Notes: a model not told the origin generated them from the letters alone. Shown: positions 6,359-15,532, numbered from the stretch's first letter. The stretch is 24,098 nt of DNA from a candidate division NPL-UPA2 bacterium (GCA_018725205.1 QLUB01000011.1:1-24098), one strand, 5' to 3'. A program made the numbers and translations.

Positions 6359-8911
6359 TTAGTTGAACTCCGCCATCATCGCCAGAAAGACTTCCGCTAC
6401 GGCGGGGGAAAATTGCTGGCCGCTCCCCGCGTGGATACACTGCAGGGCCTCGCTATGCGTAAGGGCACTGCGGTAGCTGCGGATGTTAGTCATAGCGTCA
6501 TAGGCGTCCACGACGGCGATAATCCGCGCGGGCCACGGTATGTCCTCTCCCGCTAACGCGTAAGGGTAACCCGTGCCATCCCAACGCTCGTGGTGGTGCA
6601 AAATCCCCTCTGCTAAGTGGGCAAGCTCCACCGTGGCACTGGCAATGCGATAGCCAATCTCGCTGTGTTTCTTCATGACCTCCCATTCATCTGGAGACAA
6701 CTGACTAGGCTTGTTAAGGATACTGTCGGGCACGCCAATCTTGCCGATGTCATGCAGTGTAGCCAAGAGATCGATGTCCTCGAGGTCGCTGCCGATAACA
6801 CCAAGGCGCCTAGCTAAGTCCCGCGCCAGTTTACCCATGCGGTCACTGTGGGCAGTAGTGTCGCGCGTTTTTTCTTCGAGCGCCTGCATAAGACTAGTGA
6901 TTAGGGAGCCACGCACGCTCTTGCCTTCGCGCAACTTACGGCGATACATGCGGTCTTCGGCCAGGACAAAAAGCTGTGAGAGATTGTCTGCCGCAGAGGA
7001 CTTGCAGCTTACGCCAAAGGCAATGCTTAGTTGCCTGAGTCCTTCGCTTCTCGCGCGGCACTCAACCTCAATGCACGAGACAAGCGCTTCAGCCTCCCCT
7101 TCCGTGGTATTAGGCAGAATCATGGCAAACTCATCCCCGCCCACACGCGCTAAAATATCTCCCGGGCGAGCGCAAGCACGCAAAGCGTCCGCCGACAGCC
7201 GCAGTATCTCATCGCCTAAGGCATGACCGAAAGCGTCGTTAATAAGCTTTAGCCCATTGGTGTCCCCAAGCAATACGCTGACGGGGTACGCGCTGCTCTG
7301 TTCTAGCTCGCGCAAAGTAGTGTCAAAAAAGGTGCGGTTGTACACGCCGGTGAGTTGGTCGTACTGGCTGAGCCTCTGCATCTCGCGTTCAGCCGCACGG
7401 CGAGCGCGCACATCGCGGTAAATGGCATAGGCCCCTTCCTCTTGACCTAGAGCACGGATGGGAACTATAGATATCTCGACTTCTACTTCTTGCCCAAAGC
7501 GGGTAAGGCGCGTAGTGGAAAAGTCGGCTATGCCCACTGCCAGCTGCTGCGAGAGGGACTGCGCCTCGTCGAGCCGATGCGAAGCTACCAATAGATCTAT
7601 GTTTTTGCTAAGGACACCTTCGCTCTCCCACTCAAACAGACGCAGGAAAGCTTCATTGACCGCTGTTATGGTGCATGACGCATCGACTACGGTAATCGCA
7701 TCTTTAGCGTTCTCAAACAGCGCCCGCCAATAGCCTTGTCTTATTTCCAGTTCTTCGCGCGCTTCGCACTCTTCGGTCACCGCTACTTCTAGACGCGCAT
7801 TCATTGCTTCCATTTCAACTTTTGCACTATGAACTTCCAGATAATACGACTGGGCACGATCCAGCAAATCGTTAATGCTGTTTACCAACTCGGCGAATCT
7901 TGCCGGTCGGGCGGCAGATCGTATGCGGTCAAAGCAGTCTTCCCGAATGTGCAGGGAGTTAATGGTCTGTTCAAGCGCCAACAAAGGAGCCGAGACTTGT
8001 CCGTAGTAAAAAGTGGCCAAACCCACCATCAGACCGGTCACAGATAAACCAATCAGACCAACATATAGCCAGAGGTGGCGCGTGTGCGGAAAGACATCCT
8101 CCCACGGAATGTAGGCTACCAGACGCCACCCTACCGACGGCACCGGCACATAGATCACTCTGTCCCGCAGCACGCCTGTACTTACGTACGCTTGTCCGGT
8201 GCCGACAAAGGGCAGATGACGCGCAACCTTTGCCAACACGGAGTTATCTAAAGTGTCGCTCGCACTGGTGATGAGGTTACCGCCGTTATAGAGCAGGGAC
8301 ACACTGCCCTCAGTAATCGGCGTATCCGCTAGGAATCCGGCAATTGTGCCAAGCGCGATGTCCGCCACTACTACGCCCAAAAGAGTACCTTCATGGGAAT
8401 AAACTGCTTGCGCGGCAGTGACAACCATGGCGTCGTCGCCGGCGTGAAGAAAGGGGTCGGTAAAGACTAGGCCGCGCTCCGCTGTCGCCTCAATGTACCA
8501 CGGCCGCAGGCGCAAGTCCCATCCCGGCGACGGAACGAAGCCGCCGGTAGTAAAAAAGCGGTTATCAACTGTGCCAAAACTTAAGGAACGCAGTGACGGC
8601 GACACGCCATGCACGCCGCGCAGCAGCGAAAGCAGCTTGCTTTCATCTGGCACCTCGCCCTTTAAGGCAATTTGCGCCGCGATGAGCTCCACCCCGCGCG
8701 CTTCCACCGCCAGCCATTGACTGATTTCTCGCGCCACACGACCTACGCGTTTTTCGGCGATTATATGAGCATCGGCCGTCACCCGAGAAGAAAAAACGGC
8801 ATACATCACTGTTGTCGCCAACAGCGGTAGGCCAATAGCCAATAAAATAAGCGCAACGTAAAACCTTCTGCCTTTCGACACAGTTGCCACCCCGCTCAAC
8901 TCCGCAGCCAT
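6359..8911 (-). CDS. Membrane sensor with Cache, PAS, GGDEF and HD-GYP domains (c-di-GMP turnover)
   Basis: 850-aa protein. Transmembrane helix 1 is at about 19-40, an extracellular Cache-type sensor (with RPWY, FTDPF) at 41-275 and helix 2 at about 281-303, followed by a HAMP-like/coiled linker and a PAS domain at about 394-505. The GGDEF domain (about 512-665) keeps DTNGLKLINDAFGHALGDE, the active-site GGDEF at 591-595 and an inhibitory RxxD site (RPGD, 582-585) exactly five residues before it. The HD-GYP domain (about 670-850) keeps HDIGKIGVPD (His720-Asp721) and HHHERWDGTGYP (772-783). Both making and breaking of c-di-GMP therefore look possible. The ATG at 8911 has a weak ribosome site; GTG 8881, preceded by GGGGTGG, is a credible alternative start just before the first helix. 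Confidence 0.93.
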   Translation of the reverse strand: MAAELSGVATVSKGRRFYVALILLAIGLPLLATTVMYAVFSSRVTADAHIIAEKRVGRVAREISQWLAVEARGVELIAAQIALKGEVPDESKLLSLLRGVHGVSPSLRSLSFGTVDNRFFTTGGFVPSPGWDLRLRPWYIEATAERGLVFTDPFLHAGDDAMVVTAAQAVYSHEGTLLGVVVADIALGTIAGFLADTPITEGSVSLLYNGGNLITSASDTLDNSVLAKVARHLPFVGTGQAYVSTGVLRDRVIYVPVPSVGWRLVAYIPWEDVFPHTRHLWLYVGLIGLSVTGLMVGLATFYYGQVSAPLLALEQTINSLHIREDCFDRIRSAARPARFAELVNSINDLLDRAQSYYLEVHSAKVEMEAMNARLEVAVTEECEAREELEIRQGYWRALFENAKDAITVVDASCTITAVNEAFLRLFEWESEGVLSKNIDLLVASHRLDEAQSLSQQLAVGIADFSTTRLTRFGQEVEVEISIVPIRALGQEEGAYAIYRDVRARRAAEREMQRLSQYDQLTGVYNRTFFDTTLRELEQSSAYPVSVLLGDTNGLKLINDAFGHALGDEILRLSADALRACARPGDILARVGGDEFAMILPNTTEGEAEALVSCIEVECRARSEGLRQLSIAFGVSCKSSAADNLSQLFVLAEDRMYRRKLREGKSVRGSLITSLMQALEEKTRDTTAHSDRMGKLARDLARRLGVIGSDLEDIDLLATLHDIGKIGVPDSILNKPSQLSPDEWEVMKKHSEIGYRIASATVELAHLAEGILHHHERWDGTGYPYALAGEDIPWPARIIAVVDAYDAMTNIRSYRSALTHSEALQCIHAGSGQQFSPAVAEVFLAMMAEFN

Positions 8912-8975
8912 CTCGGCTTACTTCGACACAATCCGACATTTACCTTCTGCCGGAGGGGAAAATTCTGCGCTTGGC

Positions 8976-9599
8976 TTACTGGAGGTGGCAAGTGGCGTTA
9001 ACGGTGCGCACCTGCCATCGGCGCGGGGTAGGTTTGTAGTGCAGCACGGTCAAACCGGTGTTGTCCACGGTGAGAGCAGAAGCAAACGAAAAGAGCTCCG
9101 GCGGCGCGGACAGAGCATAGGCCAGCAAAGTGCGCACACAGCCTCCGTGGGTCACCAAGCAGATTGTGCCTTCGGTGTGGTGCGGGACAATGCCGCTTAC
9201 CCAAGTTGTGGTGCGTTGGTAAAGGTCCCAATAGGACTCGCCGCTAGGCCGCCGCGTGTACAGCGTGTCGGCATGCAGCTTTTCCCACACTGCGGGATGC
9301 GAGACGCGGCCTTCCTCGAGCGTTAACCCCTGCCAAAGACCCACATCAAGTTCCCTGAGTTCGGCTACCGCCGTAATGCTACCTTGCTGCTTGGCGGCAA
9401 TCATCTCTGCCGTGGAAAAAGCTCGCAAGAGCGGGCTGCTGTAAATGTGGTCTATCCGGTAGCGCGCCGCGAGGTGTCGCGCAAGGTGTTTAGCCTGCGC
9501 TCGTCCCGTATCGTTAAGCGGCACATCAAGATGCCCCTGCATAATATTGTTCTTGTTGTGGTCTGTTTCACCATGTCGCACTAAGAGCACCGTCAGCAT
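8976..9599 (-). CDS. Histidine phosphatase family protein (phosphoglycerate mutase-like)
   Basis: 207 aa, complete. The N-terminal LLVRHGETDHN is the RHG phosphohistidine motif (His9 is the nucleophile), followed by QGHLDVPLNDTGRAQAKHLA and SPLLRAFSTAEMIA. The second catalytic His is in LVTHGGCVRTLL, and the acidic residue in LRELDVGLWQGLT. These features are shared by GpmB, CobC and PhoE-type phosphatases, and neighbours do not tell which substrate is used. The start ATG 9599 has GAGGTGG upstream. It lies 64 bp before the sensor gene on the same strand. Confidence 0.9.
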   Translation of the reverse strand: MLTVLLVRHGETDHNKNNIMQGHLDVPLNDTGRAQAKHLARHLAARYRIDHIYSSPLLRAFSTAEMIAAKQQGSITAVAELRELDVGLWQGLTLEEGRVSHPAVWEKLHADTLYTRRPSGESYWDLYQRTTTWVSGIVPHHTEGTICLVTHGGCVRTLLAYALSAPPELFSFASALTVDNTGLTVLHYKPTPRRWQVRTVNATCHLQ

Positions 9600-9629
9600 G
9601 CGCCACCTCTTTAACTCGTAATATCTACC

Positions 9630-10574
9630 TCAGCGCCGCGGGCGAGCCGCAGGTGCACCTACAGGCCGCTCAGGCTCTTTGACGCGGTGTTTGGCGGTCA
9701 GTTCCTCCGCGAGTTTGCCCAAGCGACCGCGATACTCCAAATACGCTTGCTCCCTAAGCACCTCGACACTAGCTGTATACTCGGTCAGCATCCCTGCCCT
9801 AAGCTCTGCGAGCAAACCCGCGAACGCGTCGGCCAGCTCTCCCTTAGCGGCTCCGATGCGTTCTATATGGGAAGTCGCCAACGCCTAGGCGTGCACGGAC
9901 TGCAGTGCCTGTTCGGCTCGCTCCAGTGCGCCCGCAAACGTTCCCTTGTATTCATCAGCGAGGTTACCCAAGCGACTTTCATGCTCCGCGGCAAGACCCC
10001 CTGCCACTTTGTCTAACGCCGCCTTAAGGTCAGCGCGCAGCCAAGCTAACGCCTGGGCCTCGGTTTCGGTCTTACGGCGCATCTGCCACTCATCTTCGAG
10101 CTTCGCTTGTCTGTCTGCCAGCGCGTTTAGAAGCTTCCGTTCTTGTTCATCTAGGCGCAGGCGTTCGGCCTTGTGCCAGTCCTGCTCGCGGCGTTCAAAC
10201 ACCACCTGTTGCTTGCTAAGCAAACTTTCCTCAAGCAGTGCCTGTTGGTTACGCAAGCGCTCGCGCCACTCTGACTCATTTAGGTGCTCTTCACTCAACA
10301 GGGGATCGGGTCGCTTGACTTTCGCGGCCAGCTCGGGGCGTTCCTTCAGAAAGGCAATGATTTGTTCATCGAGGTGGACAGTAGTGTCCTCTAGGTCGAG
10401 CAGAGCACGTCGCTTTTGTCGTGACGGCGCTTGCCTTATTTCGCCTTGTAACTGTGCGAGCTCGCTGTTTAAGCGAAGAAATTTCGCCTCCATCTCCGCA
10501 TAAGCTTGTCTGTCGTCCTTAACGCTAATCTGTGACTTCGGCAAAGGACTACTCGGCTTTTTCTTGCTCGGCAC
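9630..10574 (-). pseudogene. Coiled-coil protein split by an in-frame amber codon
   Basis: I do not recognise a family. The start is taken as GTG 10574 because AGGAGG lies about 10 nt upstream; the longer frame to 10628 uses a poor TTG. The first part is 229 codons of charged, helix-forming, heptad-like sequence (for example SKQQVVFERREQDWHKAERL). It ends at TAG 9885-9887. The same frame continues immediately for another 84 codons (9884-9630), still helical, and the only start there is a TTG without a ribosome site. Both parts carry a related motif (ESRLGNLADEY before the stop, GRLGKLAEEL after it). The simplest reading is one 314-aa gene with a nonsense mutation. The tail ends in a basic, Pro/Arg-rich segment. 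It follows purA on the same strand. Confidence 0.65.
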
Positions 10575-10651
10575 CGAAAACACCCCCTCCTGCATGTTCA
10601 TGGCAGTATATGTGGGAGGTGTACACAATGAGCATGTACAGTGTCCTTCGA

Positions 10652-11926
10652 TTACTTAAGAAATGTCGCTTCCCGTTCCGGTCCAACCGAAATAAGCGTG
10701 GCCGGAGCACCAAGGTACCCTTCTATTCGGCGCACATAGTCCTGCGCGGCCTGTGGTAGCGCGGTGATGCTGCGGGCAGCGGAAGTAGGCTGCATCCACC
10801 CCGGCAACTCCTCATATACCGGCTCTACACGGTAGAGGTCTGCGGTAAGGGGCATATAGTCTATGCTCTGCCCCTCTAGTTTGTAGCCGACACAGACTTT
10901 AATCGTCGGTAAACCATCGAGTGTGTCCAGTTTAGTGACGGCAAGCTCGGTAAAGCCGTTTAGTTTGGCCGCGAAGCGCAGAGCTGGCGCGTCCAGCCAG
11001 CCAATACGCCGTGGGCGTCCGGTTGTGGCCCCATACTCTTTCCCTACCTCCCGCAGGTAGCGGCCCGTTTCGTTATCTTGTTCGGTGGGGAACGGCCCCG
11101 CGCCTACACAAGTAGAGAAAGCCTTTACCACTCCGAGCACAGAAGTAATGCGTTGCGGGGGTATACCGGCACCCGCGCATGCCCCGCCAGGGAGTGGGTT
11201 AGATGAAGTAACATAGGGGTAAATCCCCCAGTCAAGGTCGCGCATGGTGCCGAGCTGCCCTTCCAGCAAGACATCTTTGTCTTGGGTGAAGGCATCTGAC
11301 AGGAGGCTAAGCGTGTCGCCAATGTAGGGGGACAGCCGCCTAGCGTAAGCAGCGTACCGCTCTAGTATCATATCCGTATCCTTCGCCGAGGGTTCTCCGC
11401 CATAGAGCTTGAACAACAACTCGTCGCAGGCAGCCAATAGCTCACGTAACTTCGGCTCTAAGCGCGCCCAGTCCTTGAGCTCGCCCATTTGTATGCCCAA
11501 GCGCAAAGCCTTGGCCGCATAGGCGGGTGAGATGCCCCTAAGCGTAGAGCCATGCTTGCGCTCACCCCGGCGATCCTCGGCCATGCGCTCAAGCCTAGAA
11601 TATGAGGGGACAGATAGATGGGCGCGGTCAGAGATGCGCAGCCTGTCCGTGTTGATGTTCCTACTCGCCAGCATATCTAGCTCCGTGACTAACTCGTCAA
11701 GGTCAATGACAGTGCCTGTGCCGATGATATTCACAGTCCGTGGATTAAAGATGCCGCACGGCACAAGATGCAACGCAAACTTGCCGTGCTCGTTCACCAC
11801 AGTGTGGCCAGCATTCGCTCCGCCTTGGTACCGCACTACGTAATCGGCATGCTGCGCCAGCAAATCGACTATTTTGCCTTTGCCTTCGTCACCCCACTGC
11901 GCCCCTACAACTGCTTTGACTGGCAT
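10652..11926 (-). CDS. purA: Adenylosuccinate synthetase
   Basis: 424 aa, full length. It condenses IMP and aspartate using GTP to give adenylosuccinate, the first committed step to AMP, in the cytoplasm. The N-terminal VVGAQWGDEGKGK is the GTP-binding loop with catalytic Asp13, and GGANAGHTV holds catalytic His41. Further signatures are GTGTVID, GQLGTMRDLDWGIYPYVTSS, GVVKAFSTCVGAGPFPTE and the C-terminal TKLDTLDGLPTIKVCVGY. It starts at ATG 11926 with AAGGAGCG upstream, 31 bp after the end of glnS and on the same strand, so the two may be co-transcribed. No disruption is seen. Confidence 0.97.
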   Translation of the reverse strand: MPVKAVVGAQWGDEGKGKIVDLLAQHADYVVRYQGGANAGHTVVNEHGKFALHLVPCGIFNPRTVNIIGTGTVIDLDELVTELDMLASRNINTDRLRISDRAHLSVPSYSRLERMAEDRRGERKHGSTLRGISPAYAAKALRLGIQMGELKDWARLEPKLRELLAACDELLFKLYGGEPSAKDTDMILERYAAYARRLSPYIGDTLSLLSDAFTQDKDVLLEGQLGTMRDLDWGIYPYVTSSNPLPGGACAGAGIPPQRITSVLGVVKAFSTCVGAGPFPTEQDNETGRYLREVGKEYGATTGRPRRIGWLDAPALRFAAKLNGFTELAVTKLDTLDGLPTIKVCVGYKLEGQSIDYMPLTADLYRVEPVYEELPGWMQPTSAARSITALPQAAQDYVRRIEGYLGAPATLISVGPEREATFLK

Positions 11927-11957
11927 GACAATCGCTCCTTTGATTTTTGATTACTTA

Positions 11958-13803
11958 CTACCCGCGCGCCCAAGTATCCTTTAGCCCGACGATGCGGTTA
12001 AACACCAGTCGACCGTTAGCTTGACATTCTGGGTCGGAGTAGAAGTAGCCTTGGCGCAGGAATTGATATCTACTGCCCGGCACCGCAGCAGCAATGGACG
12101 GCTCCACCTTGCAGTCGTCAAGTACGACGAGCGAACTGGGGTTAAGGTGAATCATAAAATCCCCCGCGTCTGCGTCCTCAGGGTCTGCTTGGCTAAATAG
12201 ATTATCGTACAGACGCACTTCTGCCTCCACTGCATGGGGAGCAGACACCCAGTGCGAAGTCCCCTTTACTTTGCGCCCGCTTTGTTCGCCCCCGCTTTTG
12301 CTTAAGGGGTCATAGGTGCAGCTAAGTTCAGTGATCTTTCCGGTATCCGCGTCTTTTACCACGCGCTCACAGCGAATTATGTAGGCCCCCTTAAGGCGCA
12401 CCTCGCCGCCTAGTGTCAAGCGGTGAAACTTCTTAGCAGGCACTTCCATAAAGTCTTCCTGCTCGATGTATATTTCCCGGGAAAAGGGAACCAAGCGCGT
12501 CCCGGACTGTGGTTCCTCCGGGTTATTCTCGACTTCCAGCCACTCTACTTGCCCTTCTGGGTAGTTCTCTAGAACTAACTTAAGCGGTCTAAGCACTGCC
12601 ATAACACGCGGCGCTTTGGCGTTAAGCTCTTCGCGGATGCAATGCTCAAGTACCGCCAGTCCTCCGGGTTATTCTCGACTTCTAGCCACTCTACTTGCCC
12701 TTCTGGGTAGTTCTCTAGAACTAACTTAAGCGGTCTAAGCACTGCCATCACACGGGGCGCTTTGGCGTTAAGCTCTTCGCGGATGCAATGCTCAAGTACC
12801 GCCAGGTCCATCACCACATTCTTGCGGGCTACGCCGCACAGCGCACAGAATGCGCGGATGGCAGAAGGCGTGTACCCTCGGCGGCGAAGTCCGGCAATGG
12901 TCGGCATGCGGGGGTCGTCCCAGCTAGCCACATGCCCTTCTTCCACCAGACGCCTGAGCTTCCGCTTGCTCATCACCGTGTAAGACAAGCTCACGCGGCC
13001 AAACTCCGTTTGCTGCGGGTGCCCGCTGGCAGGGAATGCATGTCCCATGTGCTCCACAACCCAGTCATACAGCGGGCGATGGTCGGCGTACTCGAGCGAA
13101 CACAGGGAATGCGTGATGTTCTCGAGGTAATCGCCAATGGGGTGCGAGTAATCGTACATGGGGTAAATGCACCATGCATCCCCGGTGCGGTGATGGTGCG
13201 CATGGCGAATGCGATAGAGCGCCGGGTCGCGCATGTTCAGGTTCGGGCTCTGCATATCTATTTTGGCGCGCAGAGTGCGGCTGCCGTCAGGAAACTCCCC
13301 GCCACGCATGCGGGCGAACAATGCTAGGTTCTGTGCAACTGATCTGTTCCGGTAGGGGCTTTCCCTCCCTGATCCCGTTAAACAGTTAAAGTGCCGCGGT
13401 ACTCGCGCATCTCCTCAGCCGAAAGATCGTCAACGTAAGCTAGTCCCTGTTCAATAAGGTACACGGCAAACCGGTACTTTTGCTCAAAATAGTCGGATGC
13501 GAAGAAAAGCCTGTCCTCCCAGTCAGCGCCTAGCCACTTGACATCGGCCATAATCGAGTCTACGAACTCCTGCTCCTCTTTCAAGGGGTTGGTGTCGTCA
13601 AAGCGCAGGTTAAACTTACCGCCGTAACTTAAGGCCAGCCCGTAGTTAAGGTTAACGGCAAAGGCATGGCCGATATGCAGCCACCCGTTTGGCTCCGGCG
13701 GAAAGCGCGTATGCACTCTGCCGCCGTTTTTCCCTTCCCTAAGGTCGGCATTAATCATGTCTTTAATGAAGTTGTTGGCGGCGTCAGGGTTAATGCTAGT
13801 CAT
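11958..13803 (-). pseudogene. glnS: Glutaminyl-tRNA synthetase, disrupted by a 146-bp tandem duplication and an 8-nt insertion
   Basis: Class I synthetase that charges tRNA-Gln. It starts at ATG 13803 and shows the HIGH motif in PPEPNGWLHIGHA, then FDDTNP, then the KMSKS-equivalent VMSKRKL, and the C-terminal beta-barrel domain ending GLKDTWARG. Three frames are needed. After EYRGTLT an 8-nt excess with repeated GTTAAA (13377-13392) causes a stop; the correct frame resumes as SGRESPYRNRSVAQNLALFA. After WLEVENNPE a 146-bp tandem duplication (12514-12659, 12660-12805; three mismatches) shifts the frame again. The intact tail resumes in the frame 11958-12602. Removing 8 and 146 nt leaves exactly 564 codons (563 aa; E. 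coli GlnRS has 554). As written it cannot make full-length enzyme. Loss could be tolerated if the cell has GatCAB, which is not visible here. Confidence 0.93.
12514..12805. repeat. 146-bp tandem duplication in glnS, three mismatches
   Basis: Copies are 12514-12659 and 12660-12805, joined without extra bases. They differ at three positions (a C/T in GACTTC-AGCC, and two changes in the GCCAT-ACACG-GGCG region). 146 is not a multiple of 3, so the frame shifts at the junction. Confidence 0.97.
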
Positions 13804-13804
13804 A

Positions 13805-13817
13805 GGAGGTCACCTCC
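13805..13817 (-). promoter_or_regulatory. Self-complementary ribosome binding site of glnS
   Basis: On the minus strand GGAGGTGACCTCC immediately precedes TATG at the glnS start. The strong Shine-Dalgarno GGAGGTGA is followed by its own complement, so a GGAG/CTCC hairpin with a 5-nt loop could hide the site. This may only be a chance palindrome. Confidence 0.4.
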
Positions 13818-13831
13818 GCATTAATCGTGAA

Positions 13832-15265
13832 TCAAGCATCATGAACTAGGGGCTTTCCGCTTTCCGCTTTCGGCTTGGCATGGCGGGTGGCCAGCACGCG
13901 GCCGACGTGCACGCCGCTTGCGCTGGCTTGGGATAGGCCACGCGTCACACCGGCGCCGTCGCCAACGGCAAACAATCCCTTGACATCTGTCTCTAGCTCG
14001 GGCGACAGGCGCAAGCGGGAGCTGTAGAATTTAACTTCCACGCCGTAAAGCAAAGTGTCGTCGTTAGCCGTGCCGGGGGCGAGCTTATCTAACGCGTAAA
14101 TCATCTCAATGATGTTGTCGAGATGGCGTTTAGGCAGGACCAAGCTTAAATCACCGGGAGTCGCAGCCAGAGTAGGCTTGGTAAAGCATTGCCCTAAACG
14201 GTGCTCGTTCGTCCGCCGGCCTCGCACAAGGTCACCAAAGCGCTGCACCAAAGCTCCGCCTCCCAGCATGTTGGAAAAAGAGGCGATGCGCTTGCCGTAC
14301 TGGTGCGGCTCGTTAAAGGGATGAGTAAAGCGGTTGCTCACCAGTAACGCAAAATTGGTGTTGCGACTGTGAAGCGCAGGATCACGGAAGCTATGCCCAT
14401 TGACGGTGATTATGCCATCGGTATTCTCGGTAACCACAAACCCATGCGGATTCATGCAAAAAGTGCGCACCGAATCCCCGTACTGCTTAGTACGGTAAAC
14501 TAATTTCGCTTCATAGACCTCGTCGGTAATGTGGCTAAAAATTTCATAGGGAAGTTCGACCCGCACGCCTACATCGACTTGATTGTTATATAGACTTAAG
14601 CCGAGCGCTTTACATTGCGCTGTAAACCACTCTGCTCCAGCGCGTCCGGGCGCCGCGATGACAAAATTTGCAAAAACCGTGCGGGGACTTTCGCTGTGCG
14701 GTGCAACCGTCAAGAGAAAGCCGCCCTCCTTAGGCTCAAGCTTAGTCACCGGGGAGTTAAAGTGCATGCCTAACTGTGGGAGAAGAAAGCGATGCAGCTC
14801 ACCGAGAATGCGCAGATTGTTCTCCGTTCCTAGGTGCCGCACGGTGGCATGCAGTAGATGCAGGTCAAAAGCCAGTGCTTGTTTACGCAAAGCGCTGCCT
14901 TTAGTGGTGTATAACTCGCGCGGCGCTCCAAACTGCAAGTTGATGCTGTCTACGTACTCGATAAGTTCAAGTACGTCTTGCTCCGGCAGGAACTCCTGCA
15001 GCCACCCGCCAAACTCTGTCGTGAGGTTATACTTGCCGTCGGAGAATGCGCCTGCACCGCCAAACCCCCGCATAATGTCGCAGGGCACACACCCCACACA
15101 ACGCGTGACCTTACGCTCGGCTATAGGACAACTGCGCTCGGCAAGGTCTGCCCCGGCTTCTAACATGACCACGCGCAACCCCTCGCGGCGAGTCAAGAGT
15201 TCAAAGGCCGCAAAAATGCCCGCCGGGCCTCCCCCGATTATAGCTACGTCTACGCGCTCCTGCAC
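13832..15265 (-). CDS. NAD(P)/FAD-dependent dehydrogenase (COG2509-type)
   Basis: 477-aa flavoprotein. The N-terminal VAIIGGGPAGIFAAFEL is a Rossmann FAD-binding motif, followed by a Cys cluster (ITRCVGC-like KVTRCVGCVPCDIMRGFGGAG, here with Cys spaced CxxCxxC). A second dinucleotide element is VFANFVIAAPGRAGAEWF, and the C-terminal GLFAVGDGAGVTRGLSQASASG is the usual FAD-closing motif. This arrangement fits the large uncharacterised FAD-dependent dehydrogenase group related to BFD/geranylgeranyl-reductase-like proteins; the substrate is unknown. The start is GTG 15265 with AAGGAGGGG upstream. The last residues (AESGKPLVHDA) are encoded in and after a 7-bp tandem repeat (13852-13872). With one unit fewer the frame would end earlier at a TAG, so the C-terminus may be an extension. 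Confidence 0.85.
   Translation of the reverse strand: MQERVDVAIIGGGPAGIFAAFELLTRREGLRVVMLEAGADLAERSCPIAERKVTRCVGCVPCDIMRGFGGAGAFSDGKYNLTTEFGGWLQEFLPEQDVLELIEYVDSINLQFGAPRELYTTKGSALRKQALAFDLHLLHATVRHLGTENNLRILGELHRFLLPQLGMHFNSPVTKLEPKEGGFLLTVAPHSESPRTVFANFVIAAPGRAGAEWFTAQCKALGLSLYNNQVDVGVRVELPYEIFSHITDEVYEAKLVYRTKQYGDSVRTFCMNPHGFVVTENTDGIITVNGHSFRDPALHSRNTNFALLVSNRFTHPFNEPHQYGKRIASFSNMLGGGALVQRFGDLVRGRRTNEHRLGQCFTKPTLAATPGDLSLVLPKRHLDNIIEMIYALDKLAPGTANDDTLLYGVEVKFYSSRLRLSPELETDVKGLFAVGDGAGVTRGLSQASASGVHVGRVLATRHAKPKAESGKPLVHDA
13852..13872. repeat. Heptamer tandem repeat, three units
   Basis: Three consecutive 7-bp units on the plus strand: GCTTTCC, GCTTTCC, GCTTTCG. They lie within the last codons of the FAD-dehydrogenase gene and change where its frame ends. 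Confidence 0.85.
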
Positions 15266-15341
15266 CGATGCCCCTCCTTACTACACCTTCCACAGGGATT
15301 GTAGCATTAGTTGGGGTGCGCTTCAACTTATGTGCGCCGGG

Positions 15342-15365
15342 GAACGCTGGGGAGAACGCTGGGGA
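15342..15365. repeat. Perfect 12-bp tandem duplication
   Basis: GAACGCTGGGGA is present twice in a row (15342-15353 and 15354-15365), directly before the GGGACGG repeat element. It is non-coding, so it disrupts nothing. Confidence 0.95.
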
Positions 15366-15520
15366 CGGTTCTTTTTGGAGCAAGGGACGGTTCCTTTTGC
15401 TTCGTGCCCGTGTTTGTCGCACCGGACGACGATTGCTCGCGCTGGGCAGACACTATCCCTCGGGGGTAGAAGCGTTAGAAGCGTTAGGGACACAGCTGCG
15501 TGCCAAACGGCACCGTCCCC
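15361..15520. repeat. REP/MITE-like GGGGACGGT element
   Basis: GGGACGGTTCTTTTTGG (15362-15378) and GGGACGGTTCCTTTTGC (15384-15400) are near-identical direct repeats, 22 bp apart. ACCGTCCCC (15512-15520) is the inverted copy of GGGGACGGT (15361-15369), so the segment has short terminal inverted repeats about 140 bp apart. GGGACGGTTC-type repeats are, from memory, common in clostridial intergenic DNA near REP-associated transposases; no transposase is present here. Confidence 0.5.
15468..15485. repeat. Perfect 9-bp tandem duplication
   Basis: AGAAGCGTT occurs twice in a row (15468-15476, 15477-15485) within the spacer, followed by the start of a third unit (AG). Confidence 0.9.
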
Positions 15521-15532
15521 AACGGCACCTGA

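Larger units (their letters stand above)
15266..15532. other. Repeat-rich spacer without a recognisable gene
   Basis: This 267-bp gap between the FAD-dehydrogenase start and the rnfD-like stop has no gene I can support. It holds a perfect 12-bp tandem duplication, two GGGACGGTTC-type direct repeats, an inverted ACCGTCCCC copy near the other end, and a 9-bp tandem duplication (15468-15485). It also contains the upstream region of the GTG-started dehydrogenase. The layout suggests a degraded REP/MITE-like element. Confidence 0.6.

Noticed and set aside
9885..9887. Reassignment of TAG as a sense codon
   Set aside because: The peptidase gene (stop at 5144) and glnS (stop at 11958) end naturally in TAG at the expected family length, so TAG is a normal stop here.
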